Shown here piece by piece: positions 8,272 to 16,735 of a DNA stretch of 64,000 nt (its first letter is position 1; each line of letters begins with the position of its first letter). A program made the position numbers and the translations under genes. The stretch is from Paenibacillus glycanilyticus NBRC 16618 (GTDB lineage Bacteria > Bacillota > Bacilli > Paenibacillales > Paenibacillaceae). The DNA lies in contig NZ_BILY01000001.1 of the NCBI RefSeq assembly GCF_004000805.1, positions 62,001 to 126,000 on the forward strand, in the 5' to 3' direction. The notes beneath the pieces are model-generated. The model ran no database searches. It saw only the letters and a program-made list of their open reading frames with translations, and was not told the DNA's origin.

Positions 8272-8515
8272 CGATCACCTCTAAATTCATCAATTCCATT
8301 ATAAGGGATTAATTCTAGTTGTTAGACGATGGGAGCAGGCGAATAGTTTCGGTTTTAATCAAATGGATTAATCGTATAGCTTCAAAACGGCTTTTATTCG
8401 ACCTAAGTCCAGTAAAAGTAGCGACAAATGTCGGAAGTGGATCGACACAGCTTTGGGTAATCTTGAGAAGCAGTTGTTAAACGTCCATATACCTATTAAA
8501 AAGGAGAAATTGATT

Positions 8516-9232
8516 GTGAATGAGTTGCAAAATGCGTTGTCTGAGGTTATTGAATCAGGCTCGCAAGCTAATCCTGCCTTGAGTGCTGTCATCCATAATT
8601 ATGCGAAGTATCATGCGGTGCTCGTGATTGTTGGCGGACTATTGGTTATCCTCTTTGCATGGCTTAGCATCAGATTCTGGGCAAAATTTAAAAGAACCCC
8701 AATAGTAAGCAAATCCAAATGGAGCTTTGAGAAAAAGGTATACTTCTCTTTCGGAATAATGAGCTTGTTTATCACTTTATTAATGGCTTTGATAGTGGTG
8801 GCAAACGCGACGAATACCTTTTATCCGTTGCATGGCTTCTCCTTGTTTATTGATTCATTTGCAATCTCGGATGGAGGATCCTACAAGGATGAATGGCGTC
8901 ATGCTTTTATAGAGTGGATAAGGTCAGGTAATGAAAGTATCCCCGCCATGATTCAGCAGAAAATAAATGCACGTATCGAGTTTCATGCAGCAAAAGCATT
9001 CGTTTGCGGGGCTTTGTTAATCATCTTTGTTGCACTTGGCCTATTCCTGTGGAACTCCTTAATAAAAAGGTCCAAAGCTATGGGTTCCAAGTGGAGATAC
9101 ATAGAAAAAACGTACTTTATATCCGGAATAGCCACGGTTGCTCTATCTCTATTATTGATGGTGATGGTTGTAGCAAATACGCAAGGAGCAATTGCACCCC
9201 TGACCGCCTTTTTAGTTGGTTTGTCCGGATAA
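8516..9232 (+). CDS. Membrane protein with an internal duplication
   Basis: A 238-residue protein built of two similar halves, each with two transmembrane helices. The first half has SKWSFEKKVYFSFGIMSL and ALIVVANAT. The second has SKWRYIEKTYFISGIA and MVMVVANTQ, at the same spacing. A polar loop of about 55 residues joins them. The start is GTG 8516, ten bases after AAGGAG; the longer frame from TTG 8453 has no ribosome site. No family is recognised and no catalytic motif is seen. It is monocistronic, with a strong terminator right after it. Confidence 0.6.
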   Translation: MNELQNALSEVIESGSQANPALSAVIHNYAKYHAVLVIVGGLLVILFAWLSIRFWAKFKRTPIVSKSKWSFEKKVYFSFGIMSLFITLLMALIVVANATNTFYPLHGFSLFIDSFAISDGGSYKDEWRHAFIEWIRSGNESIPAMIQQKINARIEFHAAKAFVCGALLIIFVALGLFLWNSLIKRSKAMGSKWRYIEKTYFISGIATVALSLLLMVMVVANTQGAIAPLTAFLVGLSG

Positions 9233-9253
9233 GGTTGGAAAGCTTCGCATGGA

Positions 9254-9299
9254 AAAAGCACCGGTGGTATGGACGGGACTCCATACCACCGGTGCTTTT
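9254..9299. terminator. Strong bidirectional terminator
   Basis: A 20-bp perfect stem, AAAAGCACCGGTGGTATGGA and its complement, with a six-base loop and flanking A/T runs. It serves the duplicated membrane protein gene and the convergent gene whose stop lies at 9298. Confidence 0.92.
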
Positions 9300-9651
9300 A
9301 ATAAGTCCTTACCCATTCAAAGCATCTGCATACAAAAGCAAAGGCCTCATACTCTTGTTCTTTTACCCGGAAGTTAATATTCTCAAGCTGATCGGATGAA
9401 ATATCCTGGATTTTGATATCCAAACGGAAAGCTCCCTGGAAGCTGCCTATTTTCAGATCTTTTACATCCTCAAACGTAATGATTAATTTGGGACCATCCT
9501 GGTCAAGCGGAAGCGAACTTAGCGTTATGATCAAATTGTCTGTCAACATCCCCGCTTCATGCTCGCAGCGAACCAGATTAAAGGATTGTATGTAGCAGAG
9601 CTTGTACTGTTTTTGATAGAAACTCTGTATTCGATCAGCCGTATGTTTCAT
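9298..9651 (-). CDS. Hypothetical 117-residue protein
   Basis: A small soluble alpha/beta protein with no signal peptide or membrane segment. AAGGAGG lies 11 bases before the ATG. The middle (LIITLSSLPLDQDGPKLIITFEDVKDL) suggests two antiparallel strands; the C-terminus has a helix with two cysteines (FVCRCFEW). The size and composition recall bacterial immunity or contact-system proteins, but no motif settles this and no toxin gene is adjacent. No family recognised. Confidence 0.5.
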   Translation of the reverse strand: MKHTADRIQSFYQKQYKLCYIQSFNLVRCEHEAGMLTDNLIITLSSLPLDQDGPKLIITFEDVKDLKIGSFQGAFRLDIKIQDISSDQLENINFRVKEQEYEAFAFVCRCFEWVRTY

Positions 9652-9702
9652 CTTCGGACAGCCTCCTTATTATTAATATATACTCCTCCGCATAAATGAA
9701 AA

Positions 9703-9724
9703 GGACCATCTTCTAAGATGGCCC
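9703..9724 (-). terminator. Terminator of glnS
   Basis: In minus-strand RNA, GGGCCATCTT pairs with AAGATGGTCC (one G-U pair) across a two-base gap and is followed by TTTTCATTT. It lies 100 bases after the glnS stop. Nothing else is seen in 9652-9822. Confidence 0.68.
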
Positions 9725-9822
9725 TCTAGTACTAGTAGGAAACAAAATAAGCGATTATTCTACAGCTATCGAGCATAATATAGTATTCGCCCTGGTCTCC
9801 TTTTTTTGGGGGTATGCGATAG

Positions 9823-11499
9823 TTAATTCGGTTTTTTCCAGCTGTCCTTGAGCGGTACAATCCGGTTAAACACCAAGAGATCATCCGTACGAAGTTTTGT
9901 GTCAACGGAGAAATACCCATGGCGCAGGAACTGGAATTTTCGCTCGGGCTCGGCATGCTTAACATGTGCTTCAATCAGAACTTCTTTTCGAACCAAGGAT
10001 TCGGGATTTATTTTGGATGTCCAATCCTCGCCGTCCTTCGGCAGCTCCTCGTCCTGAAGCAATCTATCGTATAGGTTAACATCCGCCCGGATGCAATGCG
10101 CCGCAGAAACCCAATGAATCGTCCCTTTCACTTTACGCCCGGTAAAGCCTGAACCGCTCTTCGTAAGCGGATCGTAGGTGCATCGCAATTCCATGATTTC
10201 ACCGGAAACAGGATCCTTAACAACCTCTTCGCATCGGATAAAATAAGCTCCCTTTAGCCTTACTTCCCCGCCTGGACGAAGCCGGTGATAACCTTTTGGC
10301 GGCTCCTCCATAAAATCTTCCCGCTCGATATAAATGGTTCCGGAGAATGGAACCTCTCGTTTACCCAGCGCTTCGTTTTCACCGTTATTTTCAATCAGCA
10401 GCCTTTCCTCCGACCCTTCCGGGTAGTTCGTGATAGTAACCTTTAACGGCTCCATAACAGCCATAACGCTTGCCGCTTTTTCCTTAAGGTCCTGCCGCAC
10501 AAAATGATCCAGAAGCGAAATGTCTACGATGCTTTGATTACGGATACTCCCGATTTCTTTAATAAAATCATGGATGCTCTCCGGCGTATAACCCCGGCGT
10601 CTTAAGCCGCGAAGAGTAGGCAGTCTGGGATCATCCCATCCTTCCACGAAGCCGCCCTCTACCAGCTGTTTTAAGAACCGCTTGCTAGTGACTACTCCGG
10701 TTAAGCTAAGCCTTCCAAATTCTCTTTGCCGCGGAGGCTCAGCCATCTCCAGCTCGTTCAGGACCCATTCGTACAACGGCCGGTGATCCTTGAACTCAAT
10801 CGAGCAAAGCGAGTAGGTGATCCCTTCAATCGCGTCTTGCATGGGATGCGCGAAATCGTACATCGGATAGATGCACCAGTCGCGTTTTGTCCGATAATGC
10901 TCGCCATAAAGGATACGGTAAAGAACCGGATCCCGCAGATTGATATTAGGGGATGCCATATCTATTTTCGCGCGCAATACTTTGGTGCCGGCCGGGAACG
11001 CTCCTTGTTTCATCTTTGCGAAAAGCTCCAGATTTTCCTCTGCCGAGCGTTCCCGGTAAGGACTGTTTCTTCCCGGCTCCGTTAAGGTTCCGCGGTACTC
11101 CGTTAATTCATCAGGCGTCAGATCGCATACGAATGCTTTGCCTTTCTTAATCAGGGTAATAGCGGCATTATAGATTTGCTCCGCATAATCGGAGCCGTAA
11201 TAGATATGTTCTTTCGGATCTACGCCAAGCCACTTGATATCCTCGATGATCGCGTTAACGTATTCGATATCTTCCTTTAACGGATTGGTATCGTCGAACC
11301 GCAGATGAAAAGTGCCGCCGAAATGTTGCGCAATCATAACATTCGTAAGAATCGCGTAAGCACTCCCGATATGGAGATAACCGTTAGGCTCGGGAGGAAA
11401 TCTCGTACGCATTTCCCTGCTGAACGGCTTCCGTTCAAGCTCTTCGCTAATAAGTCTAAACATGTGATGCTCCGCTAAATGTTCCTTGGAATTGTCCAT
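9823..11499 (-). CDS. glnS: Glutaminyl-tRNA synthetase
   Basis: A 558-residue class I synthetase that charges tRNA-Gln with glutamine. The HIGH-type signature is [15 protein letters not shown] (about residues 29-43). RFDDTNP follows near 65, [12 protein letters not shown] near 217, and the KMSKS-type loop is VVTSKRF near 275. The C-terminal half is the beta-barrel anticodon-binding domain of GlnRS. The overall pattern, including the [14 protein letters not shown] segment, distinguishes it from GluRS. Most Firmicutes lack this enzyme and make Gln-tRNA by amidation through GatCAB, so its presence is notable; some Paenibacillaceae have it. Expression is controlled by the T-box leader upstream. 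It is monocistronic. Confidence 0.96.
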   Translation of the reverse strand: MDNSKEHLAEHHMFRLISEELERKPFSREMRTRFPPEPNGYLHIGSAYAILTNVMIAQHFGGTFHLRFDDTNPLKEDIEYVNAIIEDIKWLGVDPKEHIYYGSDYAEQIYNAAITLIKKGKAFVCDLTPDELTEYRGTLTEPGRNSPYRERSAEENLELFAKMKQGAFPAGTKVLRAKIDMASPNINLRDPVLYRILYGEHYRTKRDWCIYPMYDFAHPMQDAIEGITYSLCSIEFKDHRPLYEWVLNELEMAEPPRQREFGRLSLTGVVTSKRFLKQLVEGGFVEGWDDPRLPTLRGLRRRGYTPESIHDFIKEIGSIRNQSIVDISLLDHFVRQDLKEKAASVMAVMEPLKVTITNYPEGSEERLLIENNGENEALGKREVPFSGTIYIEREDFMEEPPKGYHRLRPGGEVRLKGAYFIRCEEVVKDPVSGEIMELRCTYDPLTKSGSGFTGRKVKGTIHWVSAAHCIRADVNLYDRLLQDEELPKDGEDWTSKINPESLVRKEVLIEAHVKHAEPERKFQFLRHGYFSVDTKLRTDDLLVFNRIVPLKDSWKKPN

Positions 11500-11529
11500 T
11501 CCGAGTTCCTCCTAAAAAGAAATGTGAAA

Positions 11530-11815
11530 CAAAAAAAACTCCACCCCCAAGACGTTAAGTCTTGGGGACGAAGTTCCGCGGTGCCACCCCAGTTTGTTAA
11601 TATGTCGCCATATTAACCTCTTCGAGTACGGCATTGCATGCAATGGTTATACTCTAGCTCTGTAACGGGAGCTCCCGTCATGCCATCACCCGTAAGGATC
11701 CGTCATGCTGCTCAGAGGCTTGTTTCGGGGAATCGTCCTCCGCTCCTTCTCAGCTGCCGGAGCTCTCTGTTCGAGAACGTTATTCCCTTACTCTTCTCTT
11801 CATCGCGTTTTCCAT
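11530..11815 (-). ncRNA. T-box riboswitch, glutamine (CAA) specifier, leader of glnS
   Basis: Elements in minus-strand order: AGTA (11792-11789), AGAGAGCT (11768-11761), and the specifier context GAAA-CAA-GCC-TCTGAG with CAA at 11722-11720. The T-box sequence GGGGTGGCACCGCGG follows at 11590-11576. A terminator stem CCCCAAGAC/GTCTTGGGG (11567-11545) ends in eight T residues. The codon CAA is glutamine, matching the downstream gene. Uncharged tRNA-Gln would bind and favour the antiterminator, switching glnS on when charging falls. Confidence 0.93.
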
Positions 11816-11823
11816 AATTGTTT

Positions 11824-11855
11824 ATTATAATACGAATAATTCCCTATTTTGTAAA
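11824..11855 (-). promoter_or_regulatory. Promoter of the glnS T-box transcript
   Basis: On the minus strand TTTACA (11855-11850) is followed after 17 bases by TATTAT (11832-11827); an overlapping TATAAT lies at 11829-11824. The expected start is just before the AGTA element of the T-box. The divergent stretch 11856-12010 otherwise shows no gene. Confidence 0.6.
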
Positions 11856-12023
11856 CGGCATTCCGTTTTTTATCCGGTTATACTCCTCCATCGTAATGGA
11901 AAGCATAAAGGATCCCAGACAAAAACTGACCTATCGTGCTTTTCGGAACGAGTGACTGATTAGCTGGACCGTTCCTTGTGTAATACTATATCGATACATA
12001 ATCTTTAGGACGGGGTGATGAAC

Positions 12024-12512
12024 ATGCATGCAAATACAAATAACCGGGAAGCCATCGAGAAGGTAAGGGAACTGATCAAAGACATCAAAATCGCAATGCT
12101 GACAACGGTGTCCGAGGATGGCCTGGTGTCACGCCCGATGAAAACGCAGGATGTCGAATTTGACGGCAGCTTATGGTTTCTGACGAAGAAGGATACGGAC
12201 AAATTTCATGAACTGCTTCGGAACAAGCAAGTGAACGTTGCTTATGCGGATAAATCCTTTGTCTCCATCCGCGGCGTGGCGGAGCTTGTGGTCAGCACCG
12301 ACAAAATTAAAGAGTTTTGGAATAAAGCCTACGAGGAAATATTGGAGACGACCTATGACGATCCCAATCTTGTTCTAATCAAGGTGGATGCCGAAGCCGC
12401 CGAGTATTGGGATTCCGGCAATAAGTTCAAGATGGTGAAGTTCCTATTCAATCGGTTGATGGGGAAAAATACGGAAGGAACCAAGCTCAATCAAACGGTG
12501 GAAATGAATTAA
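12024..12512 (+). CDS. Pyridoxamine 5'-phosphate oxidase-like protein (general stress protein 26 type)
   Basis: A 162-residue protein of the FMN-binding split-barrel family: IAMLTTVSEDGLVSRPM, then LWFLTKKDTDKFHEL and VNVAYADKSFVSIRGVAEL are typical of the Pyrid_ox_like group that contains B. subtilis YdaG. These bind FMN or FAD and are stress-induced; the catalysed reaction is unknown. I use ATG 12024, five bases after CGGGGTGAT; ATG 12018 is possible. It is a single gene with a good terminator. Confidence 0.85.
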   Translation: MHANTNNREAIEKVRELIKDIKIAMLTTVSEDGLVSRPMKTQDVEFDGSLWFLTKKDTDKFHELLRNKQVNVAYADKSFVSIRGVAELVVSTDKIKEFWNKAYEEILETTYDDPNLVLIKVDAEAAEYWDSGNKFKMVKFLFNRLMGKNTEGTKLNQTVEMN

Positions 12513-12517
12513 TACGG

Positions 12518-12577
12518 CCTCATGCTTAAGTCCGCTTCGGATTTCACACGAAGCAGCCTTGAAGCATGAGGTTTTTT
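12518..12577. terminator. Terminator shared by convergent genes
   Basis: CCTCATGCTT pairs with AAGCATGAGG, with an inner GCTTCG/CGAAGC stem, and is followed by six T residues on the plus strand. The minus-strand gene ending at 12579 meets it from the other side. Confidence 0.85.
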
Positions 12578-12578
12578 C

Positions 12579-13055
12579 TTAACCGGTTATGCGAATATAA
12601 ATCCAACTCGCGAGCCACAAGCCTAGAGGAAGAAGTACGCTAGCAACCGTTAGATTCGCAGTCAGCGGCTTCTTCCGGACAACGGAAAGGATCGTATCCG
12701 ACAAGTAAAAGATAGCCGCCGCCAATAAGCTGACTTGATAAAAAATAAGTCCAAATACGCAATGAAACACGGCGGAGACCGTCAATTGAACCCAACGTCT
12801 TGGAGCAACAAACCGTGCAATGATCTCACTGAGGAGGGAAGTCATCGCTCCGTAAACGTAAATGACGGGACCGGCATACATCATATAGACGAACAGAACT
12901 CCAAAAGCCTCATGCAATCTCGCTCCTAAAGAAAGGTTATTATGGATGTGAAATAAATCCGGCTCCAATACGGCGAAAATAATGGTAAATAAGAAAGCGG
13001 TTATGCCGGCGCTTATGATTTTCCTCATGAATACTTGGCTCAAAGCTGGTTGCAT
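12579..13055 (-). CDS. Hypothetical four- or five-helix membrane protein
   Basis: A 158-residue protein with hydrophobic segments near residues 10-28, 48-75, 85-120 and 133-155. MRK near residue 10 could be an alternative start. It is basic on the cytoplasmic loops (VAPRRW, VRKKP). No family or motif recognised. It stands alone, between the shared terminator and the divergent VOC gene promoter region (13056-13279). Confidence 0.55.
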   Translation of the reverse strand: MQPALSQVFMRKIISAGITAFLFTIIFAVLEPDLFHIHNNLSLGARLHEAFGVLFVYMMYAGPVIYVYGAMTSLLSEIIARFVAPRRWVQLTVSAVFHCVFGLIFYQVSLLAAAIFYLSDTILSVVRKKPLTANLTVASVLLPLGLWLASWIYIRITG

Positions 13056-13194
13056 CGTCCCTTCTCCCCTTTGCCTGCCCTTTGAAGCAGAATGAAATTA
13101 CCAGCATCATACCGTAGGAGCAATGCGCAAGTAAGTCCTAACTTTTATAGGACCCGGCTCGAAAAAAATTTTTTCTGAAAAAATTTGTAACCCT

Positions 13195-13224
13195 TGTCGA
13201 TTTGGTCATCCCTCGTTCGTTGTC
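13195..13224 (+). promoter_or_regulatory. ECF-sigma-type promoter candidate before VOC gene
   Basis: TGTCGA (13195-13200), a 17-base gap, then CGTTGTC (13218-13224), about 55 bases before the VOC start. TGTCGA is the -35 type described for ECF42 sigma factors, whose targets are often DGPF and VOC-like proteins. No sigma gene is in the window, so this is a suggestion only. Confidence 0.4.
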
Positions 13225-13279
13225 TTCATAGAGGCTGAAGAAAACAGTCTAAACCAAGCGATGGAAGGATGTTATTCAA

Positions 13280-13684
13280 ATGGCAAAACTTACGGCTTAC
13301 ATGATGTCAGAAGACGCGAAAGCACAGGCAGCTTTTTATGTTCAGGCACTCGGCGGGGAAATTTTGTCCGTGGTCACTCACGGTCAGCTTCCAGAGTCAA
13401 ATGAAGAGCTGAAGGACAAGGTTGTGAATCTCAGCATGACGGCAGCAGGCATTACTTTTCTTATGTCGGACTCCGTGTTTGAGCCGCTCAGACAAGGGAA
13501 TGCGATTAATCTAAGTCTGGAATATTCCAATGAAGCTGAAGCGCGTGATGCCTTTGATAAGCTTGCGGTAAACGGCCAAGTGATTTGTCCACTGGAGCCG
13601 GCTTTTTGGGGAGCTTTATTTGGACAAATCGAGGACAAATTCGGTATACGATGGATGATTACAACAACTGCGCCACAAGCTTAA
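13280..13684 (+). CDS. VOC-family (glyoxalase/PhnB-like) protein
   Basis: A 134-residue protein of the vicinal oxygen chelate superfamily, PhnB/YjdN type. It has AYMMSEDAKAQAAFYVQALGG at the start, VVNLSMTAAGITFLMSD in the middle, and the typical ending WGALFGQIEDKFGIRWMI. These are small metal- or ligand-binding beta-alpha-beta-beta-beta folds with varied or unknown reactions. AAGGATG precedes the ATG. It is monocistronic with its own terminator and may be under an ECF sigma factor. Confidence 0.88.
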   Translation: MAKLTAYMMSEDAKAQAAFYVQALGGEILSVVTHGQLPESNEELKDKVVNLSMTAAGITFLMSDSVFEPLRQGNAINLSLEYSNEAEARDAFDKLAVNGQVICPLEPAFWGALFGQIEDKFGIRWMITTTAPQA

Positions 13685-13694
13685 AGTACATGAA

Positions 13695-13729
13695 AAAGGC
13701 CATCCCTTCTGCCTTGTGGGATGGCCTTT
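13695..13729. terminator. Bidirectional terminator
   Basis: A 12-bp perfect stem AAAGGCCATCCC/GGGATGGCCTTT with an 11-base loop, followed by CCTTTTT. It lies between the VOC gene and the convergent mnmH. Confidence 0.88.
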
Positions 13730-13741
13730 CCTTTTTAATCC

Positions 13742-14776
13742 TTATTTCGAGGAGGCGGCAAGGTAAGCCTTCACCTTGTGCACCGCTTCCGCTATCGTAC
13801 CCGCTTCTATCTCCACTCTATCCTGCTTATACTGCATCATCGAATGCTCGTAACGGGGATCGTAATAATGCTCCAGCAGCAAACGGACTGCCTGCTCAAA
13901 CCGGTCTTCCGTTAGAGCCTGCATGATCTGCGCAGCAATCGGTGTATGCATCCGCTTCTCGATCTGCTTAAACGCGGCAATCAATTCTTGCTTGTTCTCA
14001 TACGGATTGTAGTCCTCCACGATATGGCGGACCCGCTCTTCCAGCGGCAGCCGGATAAAGAGCTGCATGCCGGCTTCTTTCTTGCCGATCAGGAATGGAG
14101 GAAGCACGGCTTTGCCGATCCGTTTGCTCTCCCCCTCCATCAGCACGTATGGAGCTTCCTGCAGCTTCATCAGATCCGTCACGAGCAAGGCCTCGAACGT
14201 CTTCTGTTTATTCGCCTTCTGCCCGACCTGACCAAAGATCGAACCTCGATGACCCGCCATGCCTTCCAGATCAAGAACAGGATACCCTTCCCCTTGAAGC
14301 TCGCGCAATATCGCCGTTTTACCGGTTCCCGTATGGCCCTGCAGCACAATCGCCTGCGGCTTGAGCTCGAGATGCTCGAGCGTATCCACAATCCATTTCC
14401 GGTAGGTTCGAAAACCTCCGGTCAGCCGGTAAGCCCGGATTCCCATCAGCGACAGCACCGTTGCCGTCGTCTTGCTTCGCATGCCGCCGCGCCAGCAGAA
14501 TACGGCTTTGGAGTCTTTGATCTGCTCGAAGGATTTGATGAATGCCGGCAGCTTGGCCGAAAACAATTCAAGTCCCCGGTCCTTGGCGGCCTGGACGCTG
14601 ACCTGCTTGTAGATCGTGCCTACTTCCGCCCGCTCCGAATCATCGAAGAGCGGAATATTCAAGCTGCCCGGAATGGTAGAATCGGCGTACTCCGAGGGAG
14701 AACGCACGTCAATCATAACGATTTCTTTTTTATCCCGTAATGCCAGCAATTCCTCTATGGTGATATCTTGAAACAA
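13742..14776 (-). CDS. mnmH: tRNA 2-selenouridine synthase
   Basis: A 344-residue enzyme that replaces sulfur by selenium in 2-thiouridine at the wobble position of tRNAs for Lys, Glu and Gln, using selenophosphate. The N-terminal rhodanese domain has the active Cys94 in FCWRGGMRSK. The C-terminal P-loop domain has Walker A GHTGTGKT at 147-154. Length and order are those of MnmH (SelU, YbbB). The gene follows selD after 25 bases on the same strand, so the donor and its user are made together. Confidence 0.95.
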   Translation of the reverse strand: MFQDITIEELLALRDKKEIVMIDVRSPSEYADSTIPGSLNIPLFDDSERAEVGTIYKQVSVQAAKDRGLELFSAKLPAFIKSFEQIKDSKAVFCWRGGMRSKTTATVLSLMGIRAYRLTGGFRTYRKWIVDTLEHLELKPQAIVLQGHTGTGKTAILRELQGEGYPVLDLEGMAGHRGSIFGQVGQKANKQKTFEALLVTDLMKLQEAPYVLMEGESKRIGKAVLPPFLIGKKEAGMQLFIRLPLEERVRHIVEDYNPYENKQELIAAFKQIEKRMHTPIAAQIMQALTEDRFEQAVRLLLEHYYDPRYEHSMMQYKQDRVEIEAGTIAEAVHKVKAYLAASSK

Positions 14777-14801
14777 GTTAACCGCTCCTTATTCGATCAA
14801 G

Positions 14802-15851
14802 CTACAGTACGACAATACGTCCCGGATGGTCGGCAACCGTCTCTCCGATAATAGCCGCTTCCACGCCGGATTGCTTCAGCTTGCCCAGAAGCTCTTCCGC
14901 TTGGCTGCCTTCCACGGAGATAAGCAATCCTCCGGACGTTACCGCATCGCATAGAATCCATTGGCCGATCTGATCCAGCGTATCCGGGAAGGTAATCGAA
15001 TCCTGCACATGGGCAAAATTGTTCTTGGTGCCACCGGGAACAAAACCTTCCTCGGCCAGTTCCCTAACGCGCGGCAGCACCGGCACTTCCTTCGCATGGA
15101 TGCGGATTCCGACGCCGCTGCCTTTGGCCATTTCAAGCGAGTGGCCAATCAGGCCAAAACCGGTAACGTCCGTGCATGCATGCACATGATACGGCTCCAT
15201 TGTTTCAGCCGCCGTTTTGTTCAATGCAGCCATCACATCCGTCACGCGCTGAACCTCTTCATCCGACAGCTTGTCTTTCTTGATGGAGGTCGTAAGAATG
15301 CCTACGCCAATCGGTTTGGTCAGAATAAGCTTGTCTCCAGGAACCGAACCCGCATTGGTTCTCACTTTGTCCGGGTGGATGAGGCCTGTAACGGCGAGAC
15401 CAAACTTCGGCTCGTTATCGTCGATGGAATGGCCCCCAACGAGGGTAATGCCCGCTTCCTTCATCTTATCGCCCGCGCCGCGCAAAATATCCGCCAGTAC
15501 TTGCTTGTCCAGCGTCTTGATCGGGAAAGCAACGATGTTCAGCGCGGTCAGCGGTCTGCCGCCCATGGCGTAAATATCGCTGATGGCGTTGGCAGCGGCT
15601 ACCTGTCCGAATGAATACGGATCGTCAACGATGGGAGTAAAGAAGTCGACGGTTTGCACCAGCGCAAGATCGTCGCTTAATTTGTACACGCCTGCATCGT
15701 CGCTCGTATCGATGCCGACCAGAAGATTGGGATCGGGCACGGGTACTGGCAGGGAACGGATAACTTGCGACAGGTCGCCGGGACCAATCTTGCAGCCGCA
15801 GCCGCCTTTCGTGGAGTAGGAAGTCAGTTTGATTTTTTCAGTTTCAGGCAT
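14802..15851 (-). CDS. selD: Selenide, water dikinase (selenophosphate synthetase)
   Basis: A 349-residue enzyme making selenophosphate from selenide and ATP. The active-site loop GGCGCKIGPGDL has Cys18 and Lys21, matching Cys17 and Lys20 of the E. coli enzyme, so this is the cysteine form and not a selenoprotein. GIDTSDDAGVYKL and NAISDIYAMGG are the ATP/metal-binding motifs. GAGAGGAT precedes the ATG. It is the first gene of the selD-mnmH operon. No selA, selB or selC is seen in the window, so selenium here seems destined for tRNA modification rather than selenocysteine. Confidence 0.96.
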   Translation of the reverse strand: MPETEKIKLTSYSTKGGCGCKIGPGDLSQVIRSLPVPVPDPNLLVGIDTSDDAGVYKLSDDLALVQTVDFFTPIVDDPYSFGQVAAANAISDIYAMGGRPLTALNIVAFPIKTLDKQVLADILRGAGDKMKEAGITLVGGHSIDDNEPKFGLAVTGLIHPDKVRTNAGSVPGDKLILTKPIGVGILTTSIKKDKLSDEEVQRVTDVMAALNKTAAETMEPYHVHACTDVTGFGLIGHSLEMAKGSGVGIRIHAKEVPVLPRVRELAEEGFVPGGTKNNFAHVQDSITFPDTLDQIGQWILCDAVTSGGLLISVEGSQAEELLGKLKQSGVEAAIIGETVADHPGRIVVL

Positions 15852-15932
15852 TGGCTCGTATCCTCTCTATATAAGAAATGTTTCATAAAGCTAAGCATAT
15901 AGATTCATGATAAAGGATTATGCGGATAAAAT

Positions 15933-16466
15933 CTAATGGTCCGTCCTAAGCAGTCCGTAGTATCTCAAATCCTCGTACGTATCTCCCTTGCGGATATGGT
16001 TACGCAATACCCCTTCGAATTTCATGCCGATCTTCTCCATCACTCTATACGACGCCGGATTCCGGGTCATTGCGGCAGCATAAACCCGGTTTAAATCCAA
16101 TTCGTCAAACGCAAATTGCACAACCCGTCCCGCAGCTTCCGAACAATATCCGTTGCTCCAATAGGGCTTGCCAATCCAATAGCCCATCTCGGCCATATTA
16201 TGGGTCTTAATAACGTGAAGCCCAACAACGCCAAGGAAAGCGCCCGACTCCGTCAAGGTTACGGCAAAGGAGAAGCCGTCTCCTCTTGCCGCAGCATCTT
16301 GCCTCGCTTGGATAAAAGTTGCCGCAGCTCCCGCCGGATAGGGATGAGGCATATTGAGCGTTGTATCCGCTACATCCTTATCTCCTGCTAATTGTTCAAT
16401 GAACTCACCATCTGCCAATTCAAGCGGTCTTAAGGTTAAGCGTGATGATACAAGTGCATGAAACAT
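15933..16466 (-). CDS. GNAT acetyltransferase, RimJ/RimL type
   Basis: A 177-residue N-acetyltransferase: opening SSRLTLRPLELADGEFIEQL, then acetyl-CoA-binding strands GYWIGKPYWSNGYCSEA and the closing NPASYRVMEKIGMKFEGVLR. This is the RimJ/RimL group, which acetylates protein N-termini, amino acids or small amines. GGAGGG lies eight bases before the ATG. Its leader contains T-box-like elements and a terminator, so its expression probably responds to a tRNA or once did. The leader makes an amino-acid-related substrate attractive, but this is inference. Confidence 0.88.
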   Translation of the reverse strand: MFHALVSSRLTLRPLELADGEFIEQLAGDKDVADTTLNMPHPYPAGAAATFIQARQDAAARGDGFSFAVTLTESGAFLGVVGLHVIKTHNMAEMGYWIGKPYWSNGYCSEAAGRVVQFAFDELDLNRVYAAAMTRNPASYRVMEKIGMKFEGVLRNHIRKGDTYEDLRYYGLLRTDH

Positions 16467-16489
16467 TCAAATCCCTCCAGATTTTTAAT

Positions 16490-16644
16490 AGTAGAACGCA
16501 AAAAAGCCCCGTCCCCGCAAGGGACGGAGCCTGCTCCGCGTTACCACCCACCCGGATCCCTGCTGCCTCGCACCAACCGGCAGTTCTCTGAAGCGGTATT
16601 TCCCCGGATTTACTTGTCCTCGTCAACGCATTTCGTTATGAATC
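16490..16644 (-). ncRNA. Short variant T-box-like leader before GNAT gene
   Basis: Minus-strand elements in order: AGTA (16614-16611), AGAGAA (16589-16584), GGTTGGTG (16578-16571), the T-box-like GGGTGGTAACGCGG (16549-16536), and a terminator stem GCTCCGTCCC/GGGACGGGGC (16530-16506) followed by six T residues. Only 21 bases separate the apical GGTTGGTG element from the T-box. There is no room for the usual 3' half of Stem I with a specifier codon, nor for stems II and III. The T-box core has AA where ACC is common. It is either a minimal class or a degenerate T-box. Confidence 0.68.
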
Positions 16645-16650
16645 AGGTAC

Positions 16651-16679
16651 ACTATAAAACAGAGGAAATATTCTGTCAA
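16651..16679 (-). promoter_or_regulatory. Promoter of the short T-box transcript
   Basis: A near-consensus SigA promoter on the minus strand: TTGACA (16679-16674), 17-base spacer, TATAGT (16656-16651). The predicted start near 16644 leaves a leader of about 178 bases. Confidence 0.82.
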
Positions 16680-16735
16680 TTACTTTTGATACAACGGGGA
16701 ACTTTGCCAAGCAATCCCTAATATACTGTCAGAAA

